Shown: positions 34,476-43,134, numbered from the stretch's first letter. The stretch: DNA of 64,000 nt from Hyphomicrobiales bacterium (GCA_900473915.1 UCNG01000006.1:124001-188000), one strand, 5' to 3'. A program made the numbers and translations. The notes: a model not told the origin generated them from the sequence alone.

Positions 34476-36167
34476 ATGACAGCACCGACAAAAGCCCGTT
34501 TTCCATCCGAGCGTCTGTTGCGAAAAGCTCGGCTGGCATCCGGCCTTGTCATGGTGACGTTCCTCGCGCTGCACATGAGCAATCACGCGCTGAATCTGAT
34601 TTCGCTGAATGCGGCGGAAAAAGGCAGGCTGCTCTTTCTGCTTGTTTGGCGCAATCCGGTTGGAACAACGCTGCTCTACGGCGCTATTTTCATCCATCTG
34701 AGCCTTGTGCTGCGCTCGCTCTACAAGCGGCGCTCGCTGAAATTGCCATTCGGCGAAACCATGCAGATTCTCTTGGGCCTGCTGATCCCGCTTCTGATCA
34801 TGGAGCATGTGATCGGCACCCGCATCCGGCATGAGCTGGTGGGCTATAGCGATACCTATCGAAGTGTCATTCATACGCTGTGGGTGGCGTCGCCTTTCAA
34901 CGGTATGAAGCAGAGCGTCGCTCTTCTCGTCGCGTGGACGCACGGATGTATCGGCATCTATTTCTGGCTTCGCCCGCGCCGCTGGTTTCAACGCACCGCG
35001 CCGCTTTTGTTGAGCATGGCCATTCTGTTGCCCGTCCTTGCTTTGCTAGGATTTGCAAATTCCGGACGGTTGCTTGCCAGTATTCCGGTGGAAGCGGCCT
35101 CCTTGTCCGGCGGCGAGACCACGCGGCTTTCGCGCGCCATTGACGCGGCAAGCCAGTTTCAAATCAGGCTGGCGCTTTACGGCCTGTTCGGCGCGGCTTT
35201 GGCGCTGCTGTTTATGTGCCGTGCCATGCGCAGCCGGCGGGAATGGGCAAACCAGATCAGGGTCACTTATCCCAGCGGCGAAATCGTAGCTGTTCCACGC
35301 GGCTTCAGCATTCTTGAAGCCAGCCGGTCTGCCGGGATTCCGCATTACTCGATATGCGGCGGCAAAGGCCGTTGCTCCACCTGCCGCGTCAGGGTGGTCA
35401 AGGGTGGCGACGAATTGCCGGAACCCGGTTCCATCGAACAGGAAACGCTGCATCGTATCGGTGCAGACGGCGATGTTCGCCTCGGTTGCCAGTTGCGTCC
35501 GGAAAAAGATGTCAGCGTGGTGCCCCTGCTCATGCCGGACCCCGACATCGCTTCGGAGGGCGCGGCGCAATTGACCGTCGCCGGGCAGGAGCGGGACATT
35601 ACGGTTCTGTTTTGCGACTTGCGCAGCTTCACACAGCTGGCAGAAACCAAGCTGCCTTACGATGTCGTTTTCCTTCTGAACCGATATTTTGCAATTGTCG
35701 GGCAGGCGGTTCAGCAGGTTGATGGCAGGCTGGATAAATTCATCGGGGATGGCGCCATGGCGCTGTTCGGGTTGCGCGGATCAAGCGAGGATGGTTGCCG
35801 GAATGCCCTTGCCGCCGCAGCGCAGATCGTGCGGGATATAGAGCGCCTCAACGAGGAAATGGCGGATGAACTTTCGCTGCCATTGCGGGTCGCCATCGGC
35901 ATCCATACCGGCCCTGCCATTGTCGGAACCATGGGCTACGACAAGGTGAAGGGGCTGACGGCGGTGGGCGATACCGTCAACGTTGCCAGCAGGCTGGAAA
36001 GCGTCGCCAAGGAACAACAGGCGGCAATCGTCCTGTCGGAACCCGTCGCAACCCGCGCCGGCATGCCGGTCGAAGATCTGGAGGCGGAAGATATTGCAAT
36101 TCGCGGGCGATCAAATCCGCTTCGGGTCTATGTGGTTTCAGCCGAACAAGCAGCCTTGCTGGCGTGA
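34476..36167 (+). CDS. membrane adenylate cyclase with histidine-rich (cytochrome b-like) anchor and 2Fe-2S domain
   Basis: A 563-residue fusion. Residues 1-250 hold about six membrane helices with histidines at 33, 37, 74, 111 and 156, placed as in diheme cytochrome b anchors of succinate dehydrogenase. Residues 260-355 form a plant-type ferredoxin with Cys294, Cys300, Cys303 and Cys338. Residues 372-555 are a class III cyclase with both metal aspartates (381 and 425), Lys421, Asp499, Asn502 and Arg506, a full adenylate-cyclase set. This layout matches CyaC of Sinorhizobium meliloti, described as a quinone/redox-responsive adenylate cyclase. It would convert respiratory redox state into cAMP. 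It lies between glycosyltransferases and an ABC-like protein, with a cyclic-nucleotide-binding protein two genes on. Confidence 0.88.
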   Translation: MTAPTKARFPSERLLRKARLASGLVMVTFLALHMSNHALNLISLNAAEKGRLLFLLVWRNPVGTTLLYGAIFIHLSLVLRSLYKRRSLKLPFGETMQILLGLLIPLLIMEHVIGTRIRHELVGYSDTYRSVIHTLWVASPFNGMKQSVALLVAWTHGCIGIYFWLRPRRWFQRTAPLLLSMAILLPVLALLGFANSGRLLASIPVEAASLSGGETTRLSRAIDAASQFQIRLALYGLFGAALALLFMCRAMRSRREWANQIRVTYPSGEIVAVPRGFSILEASRSAGIPHYSICGGKGRCSTCRVRVVKGGDELPEPGSIEQETLHRIGADGDVRLGCQLRPEKDVSVVPLLMPDPDIASEGAAQLTVAGQERDITVLFCDLRSFTQLAETKLPYDVVFLLNRYFAIVGQAVQQVDGRLDKFIGDGAMALFGLRGSSEDGCRNALAAAAQIVRDIERLNEEMADELSLPLRVAIGIHTGPAIVGTMGYDKVKGLTAVGDTVNVASRLESVAKEQQAAIVLSEPVATRAGMPVEDLEAEDIAIRGRSNPLRVYVVSAEQAALLA

Positions 36168-36324
36168 CGCCAGCCGATGTTTAACCCGATGAAAATCGCG
36201 TGCTTGTTTGCCGTATACTGTGCCAAGCGAACGATTTTACCGGTATAAACAAAAAGATAGAGTAGTTTTCATTAATCGCATATAGGAAGAAAAAGCATCC
36301 TGTTGATCTGACGTCTGGTGCCCC

Positions 36325-39042
36325 ATGGAAAAAAGCCTAGCCCGCTATATCTGGTCCTCGACACGTCTTCAGCAGGCATGGATTCTTTTGGTCGTCGCAC
36401 TATCGATGATCCCCTATTTCCTGTCGTTCGACCTGCCCAAGCAGATTATCAACGGGCCCATTCAGGGCAGCGGGTTCGAGACGCCGGGTGCGACGCAGAC
36501 CTTCATGCGCATCGCCTATAACATCCCCTATTTCGGAGAGGTGGTGTTCTTTGGCGGCTTGCAGCTCAACCGGATCGAGATGCTGGTGGGCCTCAGCCTG
36601 GTGTTCCTGCTTCTCGTCGTCGTCAATGGCCTCTTCAAGCTCTATATCAACACCTATAAAGGTCGCCTTGGCGAGCGCATGCTGCGACGCATTCGCTTCG
36701 AGCTGATCGACCGGGTTCTGCGTTTTCCGCCCCATCATTTCAAGCGGGTCCGCTCGGCGGAAATCGCGACGATGATCAAGGACGAAGTGGAGCCGATGGG
36801 CGGTTTCACCGGCGATGCGTTCGTGCAGCCCGCTCTTCTGGGCGGGCAGGCGCTGACGGCGCTGATCTTCATCGTGATGCAGAATTTCTGGCTCGGTATG
36901 ATCGCAGCCGCCATCGTCGCGGTGCAGGGCATCATCATCCCCAGAATGCGCAAGCGCCTGCTGGAGCTGGGACGCCAGCGCCAGCTTACGGCCCGTCAGC
37001 TTTCGGGGCGGGTGGGTGAGATTGTCGACGGCATCAGCACCATTCACAGCAATGATACGTCCAATTTCGAGCGCGCCGATATCGCCGAGCGGCTGGGGCG
37101 CATCTTCAAGATCCGCTACGATCTTTACCAGTGGAAGTTTCTGGTCAAATTCATCAATAACTTCCTGGCGCAGGTCACGCCGTTCCTTTTCTACATGCTC
37201 GGCGGCATCTTTGCCCTGCAAGGCCGTCTCGATATCGGTCAGCTTGTGGCAGTGATCAATGCCTACAAGGACCTTCCGGGACCCTTGAAGGAACTGATCG
37301 ACTGGGACCAGTCGCGGCAGGACGTGCAGGTTAAATATGCGCAGGTCGTCGAGCAGTTCAGCGTCGATAATCTGATCGATCCGAAAATCCATGCGGTCGA
37401 GTACCAGACGACCCCGCCGCTGAACCATTCAATCGTTGCATCCAATGTGACGGTTCTGGATGATAGTGGCGGACGCCTGCTCGAAAATCTCAATATCGAA
37501 ATCCGCCCGACCGAGACGGTTGCCGTCATCGGACCGGCTGGCAGCGGCACCGAGGTTTTCGCCGAGCTTCTGGCGCGGCTTGTCTGGCCCGATTCAGGAC
37601 GGCTGACCATTGACGGGCACGATATTTTTGCCCTGCCGGAATCGGTCACGGGTCGCCGCATCGCCTATGCCTCGTCAGATGCCTATTTCTTCAGCGGGTC
37701 GCTGCGCGACAATCTGCTCTACGGCCTCAAGCACGCGCCATTGACCGAAGTCCAGTACGACGGGGCTGCGGCGATGGAGCGACACTGGCAGGTCCAAGAG
37801 GCGAAGAGAGCGAAGAATCCGGCCTTCGATCTGAATAGCGATTGGGTCGATTACGGGTCGATGGGCATATCGGACGCATCCGAACTCTACAAGGTCGTAC
37901 GCCCCGTGCTGGAGGCCGTGATGATCAAGCAGGACATCATCGATCTGGCGCTGCGCTCACAGGTCGATACGATTGCGCATCCGGCGCTGGTGGATCGTAT
38001 CGTGGAATTCCGGCAGGCCTTGCGCGACAGGCTTGAACAGGAAGAGCTTGCCGATCTTGTCGTTCCATTCGAGCCGGATATTTATAACCCGCAGGCAACT
38101 GTCGGCGAAAATATGCTTTTCGGCGTGCTCGACCGTTCGTCAATGACGATCCGGCAACTGGCGGCGCATCCTTTCTTCAAAAAGGTCATGAGCGAAAACG
38201 ATCTCCATGTGGATCTCTATCATATGGGCCGCGAAATTGCGGAGAACGCGATCGAGCTTTTCCGGGATCTGCCGCCCGACCACCCGTTCTTTCAGCAGCT
38301 GACATTCATGCGTCCGGAGGATATTCCAGACTACCAGCTGCTGCTGCAGAAATTGAAAGATGTCGAGGTGGGAGCCGTTTCACCGGAGGACTGGGGCAGC
38401 ATCGCTCGCCTGAGCTTCGCCTATATCGAACCGCGCCATCGCTTCGGCTTGCTGACCGATGCCCTGAAAGCCAAGATCGTTGCGGCAAGAAAACAGGTGG
38501 CGCAGGACATGCCGCCCGACCTGCAAGCCGTCATCGAGACCTATCATCCGGACAGGTTTATTTCGAGCGCTAGCCTGCTCGACAATCTGCTTTTCGGCAA
38601 GGTGAGCTACGGGCAGGCGGACGCCATGGGGCGCATCCGGGCGATCCTGATCGACCTTTTCGAGGATCTGGGCCAGTCCGAGGCAATCCTTTCGATAGGG
38701 CTGGATTTCGACGTCGGCTCAGGCGGAAAACGCCTGACTAGCGTCCAGCGCCAGAAGATCAACGTGGCGCGCGCCCTGCTCAAGCATGCGGATTACGTGA
38801 TCTTCAGCAGACCCTTACCGGCGCTGGACCAGCGGATACAAATTCAGATCGCGGAAAATATTATGCAAAATCTCCATAAAGAGGGACATACTCCCGCTAT
38901 AATATGGGCTTTGAGTAATTTTCCTCTCGCCAGTAATTTTGATCGCGTTATCGTATTCAAAGGCGGTCGTCTGGTTCAGGACGGCACCTACGAGGCGCTG
39001 CTCGCGGAGGGTGGCGTGTTCAAGGAGCTGGTGGCGCAATAG
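36325..39042 (+). CDS. ABC-exporter-like fusion protein with degenerate ATPase motifs
   Basis: A 905-residue protein. Residues 15-330 resemble an ABC exporter membrane domain. Residues 365-905 follow the ABC ATPase layout but with destroyed catalytic motifs. Walker A reads GPAGSGTE (403-410), so the lysine is replaced by Thr409. The signature reads KRLTSVQRQKINVARAL (802-818), not LSGGQ. Walker B reads VIFSRPLPALD, with Ser828 and Arg829 where Asp and Glu belong. The switch histidine is absent (WALSNFP). About 300 extra residues lie between Q-loop and signature, and the NLLYG motif occurs three times (463, 596 and 754). Binding without hydrolysis, or a hydrolysis-independent scaffold, is inferred. 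It precedes the cyclic-nucleotide-binding protein by 61 bases. Confidence 0.85.
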   Translation: MEKSLARYIWSSTRLQQAWILLVVALSMIPYFLSFDLPKQIINGPIQGSGFETPGATQTFMRIAYNIPYFGEVVFFGGLQLNRIEMLVGLSLVFLLLVVVNGLFKLYINTYKGRLGERMLRRIRFELIDRVLRFPPHHFKRVRSAEIATMIKDEVEPMGGFTGDAFVQPALLGGQALTALIFIVMQNFWLGMIAAAIVAVQGIIIPRMRKRLLELGRQRQLTARQLSGRVGEIVDGISTIHSNDTSNFERADIAERLGRIFKIRYDLYQWKFLVKFINNFLAQVTPFLFYMLGGIFALQGRLDIGQLVAVINAYKDLPGPLKELIDWDQSRQDVQVKYAQVVEQFSVDNLIDPKIHAVEYQTTPPLNHSIVASNVTVLDDSGGRLLENLNIEIRPTETVAVIGPAGSGTEVFAELLARLVWPDSGRLTIDGHDIFALPESVTGRRIAYASSDAYFFSGSLRDNLLYGLKHAPLTEVQYDGAAAMERHWQVQEAKRAKNPAFDLNSDWVDYGSMGISDASELYKVVRPVLEAVMIKQDIIDLALRSQVDTIAHPALVDRIVEFRQALRDRLEQEELADLVVPFEPDIYNPQATVGENMLFGVLDRSSMTIRQLAAHPFFKKVMSENDLHVDLYHMGREIAENAIELFRDLPPDHPFFQQLTFMRPEDIPDYQLLLQKLKDVEVGAVSPEDWGSIARLSFAYIEPRHRFGLLTDALKAKIVAARKQVAQDMPPDLQAVIETYHPDRFISSASLLDNLLFGKVSYGQADAMGRIRAILIDLFEDLGQSEAILSIGLDFDVGSGGKRLTSVQRQKINVARALLKHADYVIFSRPLPALDQRIQIQIAENIMQNLHKEGHTPAIIWALSNFPLASNFDRVIVFKGGRLVQDGTYEALLAEGGVFKELVAQ

Positions 39043-39103
39043 ACCTGTCCGGCGGTTGCCGTGGGATCGATCTGGAGAGCAGGGGGAAGGAAATGGTGAG
39101 TTC

Positions 39104-39553
39104 ATGCTTCTAAAAGACGAAGTGGAGATGTTGCGACGCATTCCGCTTTTTGCTGGTGTAGCGCCGGCGAAGCTGAAGCTTCTCGCCTTTACCTCCGACC
39201 GGGTCAGCTACAAGGCCAACCAGTCGCTGTTTCAACAGGGTGATGTGGCGGATGCAGCCTATGTCATTCTTTCGGGCAATGCCGATATTCTTGTCGACAC
39301 GCCGGACGGAGCGATCAAGATCGCGGAAGCGCAGCATGATTCAATCGTGGGCGAGATCGGCATTTTGTGCGACGTATCGCGCACCGCAACGGTGACGGCG
39401 TCCACAGCGCTTGAGGCCCTGCGCATCAACAAGGAAAACTTCCTGAAGCTGCTGGCCGATTATCCCGAAATGACGATCGAAATCATGCGGGTTCTGGCCA
39501 ACAGGCTAAGCCAGACCACGGCAGAACTGACGCAGGAGCGCAGTCGGCATTAG
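39104..39553 (+). CDS. cyclic nucleotide-binding domain protein
   Basis: A 149-residue protein consisting almost only of one CNB domain. It opens with EMLRRIPLFAGVAPAKLKLL and the first barrel strands, and has the phosphate-binding cassette GEIGILCDVSRTATV at residues 83-97, with the two key residues Glu84 and Arg93 in place, so cAMP or cGMP binding is likely. There is no DNA-binding helix-turn-helix, so it is not a Crp-type regulator; it would act through protein contacts. The ATG at 39104 has GGGGAAGGAAA upstream. It lies just after the degenerate ABC gene and ends in a hairpin. Its natural partner may be that ABC-like protein, with the two cyclases as the cAMP source. Confidence 0.87.
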   Translation: MLLKDEVEMLRRIPLFAGVAPAKLKLLAFTSDRVSYKANQSLFQQGDVADAAYVILSGNADILVDTPDGAIKIAEAQHDSIVGEIGILCDVSRTATVTASTALEALRINKENFLKLLADYPEMTIEIMRVLANRLSQTTAELTQERSRH

Positions 39554-39586
39554 AGCGCCGATCTGATTGGATCAGATCGGCGCTCT
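39552..39586 (+). terminator. perfect 16-bp hairpin at the end of the plus-strand cluster
   Basis: AGAGCGCCGATCTGAT pairs perfectly with ATCAGATCGGCGCTCT around TGG, starting within the TAG stop of the cyclic-nucleotide-binding gene. The following AACTATTTATTTTA is T-rich. It is part of the dispersed repeat and very likely ends the long transcript. Confidence 0.7.
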
Positions 39587-39650
39587 AACTATTTATTTTA
39601 CCGCGCATTTTTTCCGAAAACCGTTTCACACTTTTCGGAATGCACTCTAG
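39552..39650. repeat. dispersed hairpin-plus-tail repeat, full copy A
   Basis: After the hairpin come CTAACTATTTATTTTA, CGCATTTTTTCCGAAAACC, GTTTCACACTTTTCGG and AATGCACTCTAG. The same order is seen at 56801-56900. The right end overlaps the stop codon of the convergent metallophosphoesterase gene. Dispersed intergenic repeats with palindromes are known in Brucella and relatives. Confidence 0.7.
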
Positions 39651-41413
39651 GCAGAATGGATGGAGCCGTCGCTGAGCGCGATCCGAAAATTACGTGAAGG
39701 CTGGCCGCCCAGATAAGCCTCCATCATGCGCAACAGAATGCCCATTTTTTCCTGCAAACTGCCCGGCTCGTCGGTTCTCAACGCAAAAAGCGCGATGAAT
39801 GTCTTGTAGATGCGCAACCGGTGCGGACATATCCACTCAAGCGCCAGTTCGCTTGCCTTGCGCAGGCGGTACCAGTCGCCCAGCAAATCCACAAACGAAA
39901 GGGTACGAAGTGTCTCGTCATGCAGGGCATGTTCGGCACAGAAAGCCCTGATTTCGTCCTCTGAAACACGATCTTTCCGTATAGCGATGAATATGCCGGT
40001 CGCCTCGTCCATGCCCATGGATGAGGTCTGCCTTGCCAGAGGCACCAAGTCGGTCAGCATCAGAGATTTGGCGACCGCAGCCAGATCTTCCGGCCATTCC
40101 TTGCGCAGATAGCGGTGAATGACGAGCTGCCGCACGTGTTCGGATAAAAACGAACCATAGTCGGGCGTATCGAGAATGGCGCCGACGTCCTTGCGGGAAA
40201 CCGCCAGTTCCGTTCGGTATTGCGCGTCAAGGTCTGCGTCCCGGGCAAGCCCGTCGAGCATGACCGTTTCGATATGGATGTCGCTGCCGTTTGCCTTGAC
40301 GATCTTGAAGGCGGGCGGAAAGGCCACAAGCGACGGCACGCCGACATTGATCAGCCAATTCTGGTCGATTATCGCTTTTGCCGTATCGTTAATATGCAGG
40401 TGGCCGCTGAAATGAACACCAATTCCGGTCTTCGCAACAGCTTCCACCGTTGCCGGTGCGGGCGTTCTTTTGACAGCTCCGGTCGGGCCGAGGAGCGAAA
40501 ATTCATCCGCACTCGTGCCGTTCAGCATGTCGATGGCCGGATAGTGCGAAAAGGCAAGCAGGCATTTGCCGCTTTCGCGCGCGCGTCGGGCCACGTCCTG
40601 CATCCATTGAAAGAGAAACTGCTTATGCTCCATCATGGCGTTCCAGCCAGCATTGGTGCTGTCCACGAAGGCTCGCGCTTCTCCGTCCGCAAAGTCTCCA
40701 TCGCGTGGCGCAAAGACATTGGCGTCGAGCATAAGCAGCCAGAGACCGGGTGCAGGTTCCACCAGATAGGATGCATCCATGAGGGTGTAGCGATTGCGAC
40801 CGTCCGGCGAGGTTACATGATAAAGTCGGCTATCGGGCGCATCGTCTGTTCCAAAAGGCGTTTCCCAATGCAGGTCGTTTTCCCTGCGAAAAAAGCCGAG
40901 ACCGCTTACGGCCTGCAAGCCTTCAGGATAGCCCTTGCAGTACATTTTGGGCGTAAGAACAAAGCCATTCGCCTCGTTGTCGATGAACTCTGTGCTGCTT
41001 GCCACGAAAGTGTAGCTGCCGTCAGCGTTTAGCAGGCGCTTGCCGTGATGGCGCCCGGCGGGGCCGAAAATATCGTGATTGCCGGGAACCGCGGTGAAAA
41101 CCATTCCATGGGCATGCCGATAGGAATCGAGCACGCGCCGAAGCGCGGCAAGCGTCGAGACCTGGCCATCGTCGGAATAATCACCCAGAAGGACAACCTG
41201 CTTGATCTGGCGTCTGGCAACCTCATCGAGTGCTGCGCTGAGCGCATGATAGCTTTCGTTGAAAACGCGTGTCGAGCGGACCGTATCAGTCAGCCGCCGC
41301 GCGGTCATGAGGCCGTTTTCGGTTTCAATTCCCTTGAAATCATAGTCGCCATAGAGATCGTGGAAATGTGCGTCGGCGATGACGGCAATGGTCGGCAACA
41401 TGGCAAGGGACAT
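39647..41413 (-). CDS. metallophosphoesterase (calcineurin-like)
   Basis: A 588-residue protein, long for the family. Residues 1-370 carry a calcineurin-like phosphoesterase: DAHFHD (residues 14-19), VVLLGDYSDDGQ, VPGNHDIFG, AFSHYPAI and FSGHLHIND are the five conserved blocks with the metal-binding Asp, His and Asn residues. The C-terminal 200 residues have no recognised motif and are mostly helical. No signal peptide is clear, so it may be cytosolic. Its end converges on the cluster terminator. Substrates could be phosphodiesters, including cyclic nucleotides: some members of this family hydrolyse cAMP, which would fit its place beside two cyclases, but that is an inference. Confidence 0.88.
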   Translation of the reverse strand: MSLAMLPTIAVIADAHFHDLYGDYDFKGIETENGLMTARRLTDTVRSTRVFNESYHALSAALDEVARRQIKQVVLLGDYSDDGQVSTLAALRRVLDSYRHAHGMVFTAVPGNHDIFGPAGRHHGKRLLNADGSYTFVASSTEFIDNEANGFVLTPKMYCKGYPEGLQAVSGLGFFRRENDLHWETPFGTDDAPDSRLYHVTSPDGRNRYTLMDASYLVEPAPGLWLLMLDANVFAPRDGDFADGEARAFVDSTNAGWNAMMEHKQFLFQWMQDVARRARESGKCLLAFSHYPAIDMLNGTSADEFSLLGPTGAVKRTPAPATVEAVAKTGIGVHFSGHLHINDTAKAIIDQNWLINVGVPSLVAFPPAFKIVKANGSDIHIETVMLDGLARDADLDAQYRTELAVSRKDVGAILDTPDYGSFLSEHVRQLVIHRYLRKEWPEDLAAVAKSLMLTDLVPLARQTSSMGMDEATGIFIAIRKDRVSEDEIRAFCAEHALHDETLRTLSFVDLLGDWYRLRKASELALEWICPHRLRIYKTFIALFALRTDEPGSLQEKMGILLRMMEAYLGGQPSRNFRIALSDGSIHSA

Positions 41414-41557
41414 GAAGGAGGAATTCCTGTTCGGGTGGGCAGTGGATAATAGATGTCATAAAGTTTAAAAAACAGATTGCTATCGCCTGCCAGTGGATTG
41501 AATGTGGCATTTGCACCCGGCCGAACGCAGGCGGGGCTATATTGAGTGGCGAGTACG

Positions 41558-42388
41558 ATGACGGATAGTGAAATAACGGTCCGATTCTGGGGAACGCGCG
41601 GGAGCCTTCCTGTTTCGGGCCCTGATTTCGAGCGCTATGGTGGAAATACGTCCTGCATAGAGTTGCAGTGCGGTTCGCGCAGGCTGATCTTCGATGCCGG
41701 TTCGGGTATCCGGGAAGCCGGAGAGGCGATGACTGCGGAAGGCATATTGCAGTACGACCTGTTTTTCACGCATTCGCACTACGATCACATCATGGGCCTG
41801 CCATACTTCCACCCGGTCTTTAATCCTGCGGCGCGGGTGAAATTCTGGTCCGGCCATCTGCATGGCCAAATGACAACCCGCGAGCTGCTCAATCAGTTCA
41901 TGCGGCCGCCATTCTTTCCCGTCGCGCCGGATATCTGGAAAGCCACAGTCGAATTTCAGGATTTTCAAACCGGCGACACCTTGTCCCCATGCGATGGCGT
42001 GACGATACGCACGGGCAAGCTTAATCACCCCGACGGCGGCGTGGGTTATCGCATTGAATGGGCGGGAAAGTCGGTGGCGCTCATTTACGATACGGAGCAT
42101 GTCGGGGATCAGCTCGATCCCAATGTGCTGGCTCTGATCGAAAATGCCGATCTGATGGTCTATGACTGCACCTATACCGACGACGAAATGAAACGCTGCT
42201 TCGGCTATGGTCATTCGACCTGGCGTCACGGTGCGCGGCTTGCAAAGGTCGCGGGCGTGAAGCGCTTTGCGCTGTTTCACCACGCGCCTACCCGCACGGA
42301 CGACGCACTGGATGAATGCGAGCGGGCAACGCAGGAACTGTTTCCCATGGCCTTCGCAGCCCGCGACCGTCAGCTTGTAATTGTCTGA
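41558..42388 (+). CDS. MBL-fold metallo-hydrolase
   Basis: A 276-residue metallo-beta-lactamase-fold protein. VRFWGTRGSLPVSGPDFERY near the N-terminus is typical of the RNase Z-like/phosphonate-type group. The metal motif FFTHSHYDHIMGLPYF (HxHxDH) lies about residues 72-87, with further ligands in YDTEH and CTYTDDEM, and a late HHAPTRTDD. The ATG at 41558 is used; a GTG at 41546 is in frame. It is divergent from the metallophosphoesterase gene and overlaps the convergent polysaccharide deacetylase gene by 19 bases at the 3' ends. The role may be phosphodiester hydrolysis, as in cAMP phosphodiesterases of this fold; this is unproven. Confidence 0.85.
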   Translation: MTDSEITVRFWGTRGSLPVSGPDFERYGGNTSCIELQCGSRRLIFDAGSGIREAGEAMTAEGILQYDLFFTHSHYDHIMGLPYFHPVFNPAARVKFWSGHLHGQMTTRELLNQFMRPPFFPVAPDIWKATVEFQDFQTGDTLSPCDGVTIRTGKLNHPDGGVGYRIEWAGKSVALIYDTEHVGDQLDPNVLALIENADLMVYDCTYTDDEMKRCFGYGHSTWRHGARLAKVAGVKRFALFHHAPTRTDDALDECERATQELFPMAFAARDRQLVIV

Positions 42389-43134
42389 ACCTCGTCGGGC
42401 AAACGCTTCCAGACGATCCCCGGCTTGTGTGTGGTGATGCCGAACAGCGCGTCCAGAAAATCCCACGCCGCTTCATCGTGCACGAGATGATGCGCCAGAA
42501 TGCCGATTGGTTCATCATCGCCGTCGAAGCGCTGTTTCATTTGCGTCACGATGTCGGCCACCAGATCGCCATGCGGACGGCAACCGCGTGTTCCATGCCA
42601 GTCCATAAGATCGACATGGGTATTGATGCACGGGATTTCGCCCGGCTCGGTCGTGGCCGGGCCAAAAACCGAAAGCGCGGCGAAGCCTGATTTTTCCAGC
42701 TCAATGCGAATGCTCTGATCGATCCGGTTCCACGGCGGAACCAGAACCGGCGAAAGCTGCCCGCGATAGAGCGTTTCCAGTTTGGAAAGCCCTGCTTCCA
42801 ACTGCCCCAGAACCGTCGCAAGTGGCCGTTCCGGCCCAAGCTCCTGCTTTTTCCGACCAGCGGCGGCATGGCTTTCATGGGACCATCCGTGGACGGTGAC
42901 CGTGACAAGATTTTTGCCGGAAAGATGGTCTACCAGCGCCTGACCCGTTGGCGCAGGTATGACCGCAAGGACAAGCGGTACATGGTAGCGGTCAGAAAGC
43001 GCGATCAGTCGATCCAGCGCGGGTGTCGGCTCCACCGCATCGTCATCGCGCAGCCAGAACCGGACAATCCGTCCAGCATCCGACCATCGTTGCATTTCGG
43101 ACAGCAGGGGTTCCCAAGTGGATTGATCCATCAT
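42370..43134 (-). CDS. polysaccharide deacetylase (NodB-like fold)
   Basis: A 254-residue protein of the divergent polysaccharide-deacetylase group. Metal and catalytic residues are seen in FWLRDDDAVEPTP (about residues 26-38) and VTVHGWSHESHAAAG, which carries the HxxxH-type pair. Later WNRIDQSI and the ILAHHLVHDE segment (late histidine) match the catalytic pocket. Its start overlaps the stop of the glycosyltransferase gene (ATGA at 43131-43134), so the two are coupled. No signal peptide is seen, so it acts on a cytosolic sugar intermediate or uses another route. It would remove acetyl groups from HexNAc units of the glycan. Confidence 0.85.
   Translation of the reverse strand: MMDQSTWEPLLSEMQRWSDAGRIVRFWLRDDDAVEPTPALDRLIALSDRYHVPLVLAVIPAPTGQALVDHLSGKNLVTVTVHGWSHESHAAAGRKKQELGPERPLATVLGQLEAGLSKLETLYRGQLSPVLVPPWNRIDQSIRIELEKSGFAALSVFGPATTEPGEIPCINTHVDLMDWHGTRGCRPHGDLVADIVTQMKQRFDGDDEPIGILAHHLVHDEAAWDFLDALFGITTHKPGIVWKRLPDEVQTITS

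Noticed and set aside
36168-36324. Small gene or RNA in the 157-base gap before the degenerate ABC gene
   Set aside because: AT-richer sequence without ribosome site plus open frame, and no stable hairpin. It probably holds a promoter, but I could not define one.
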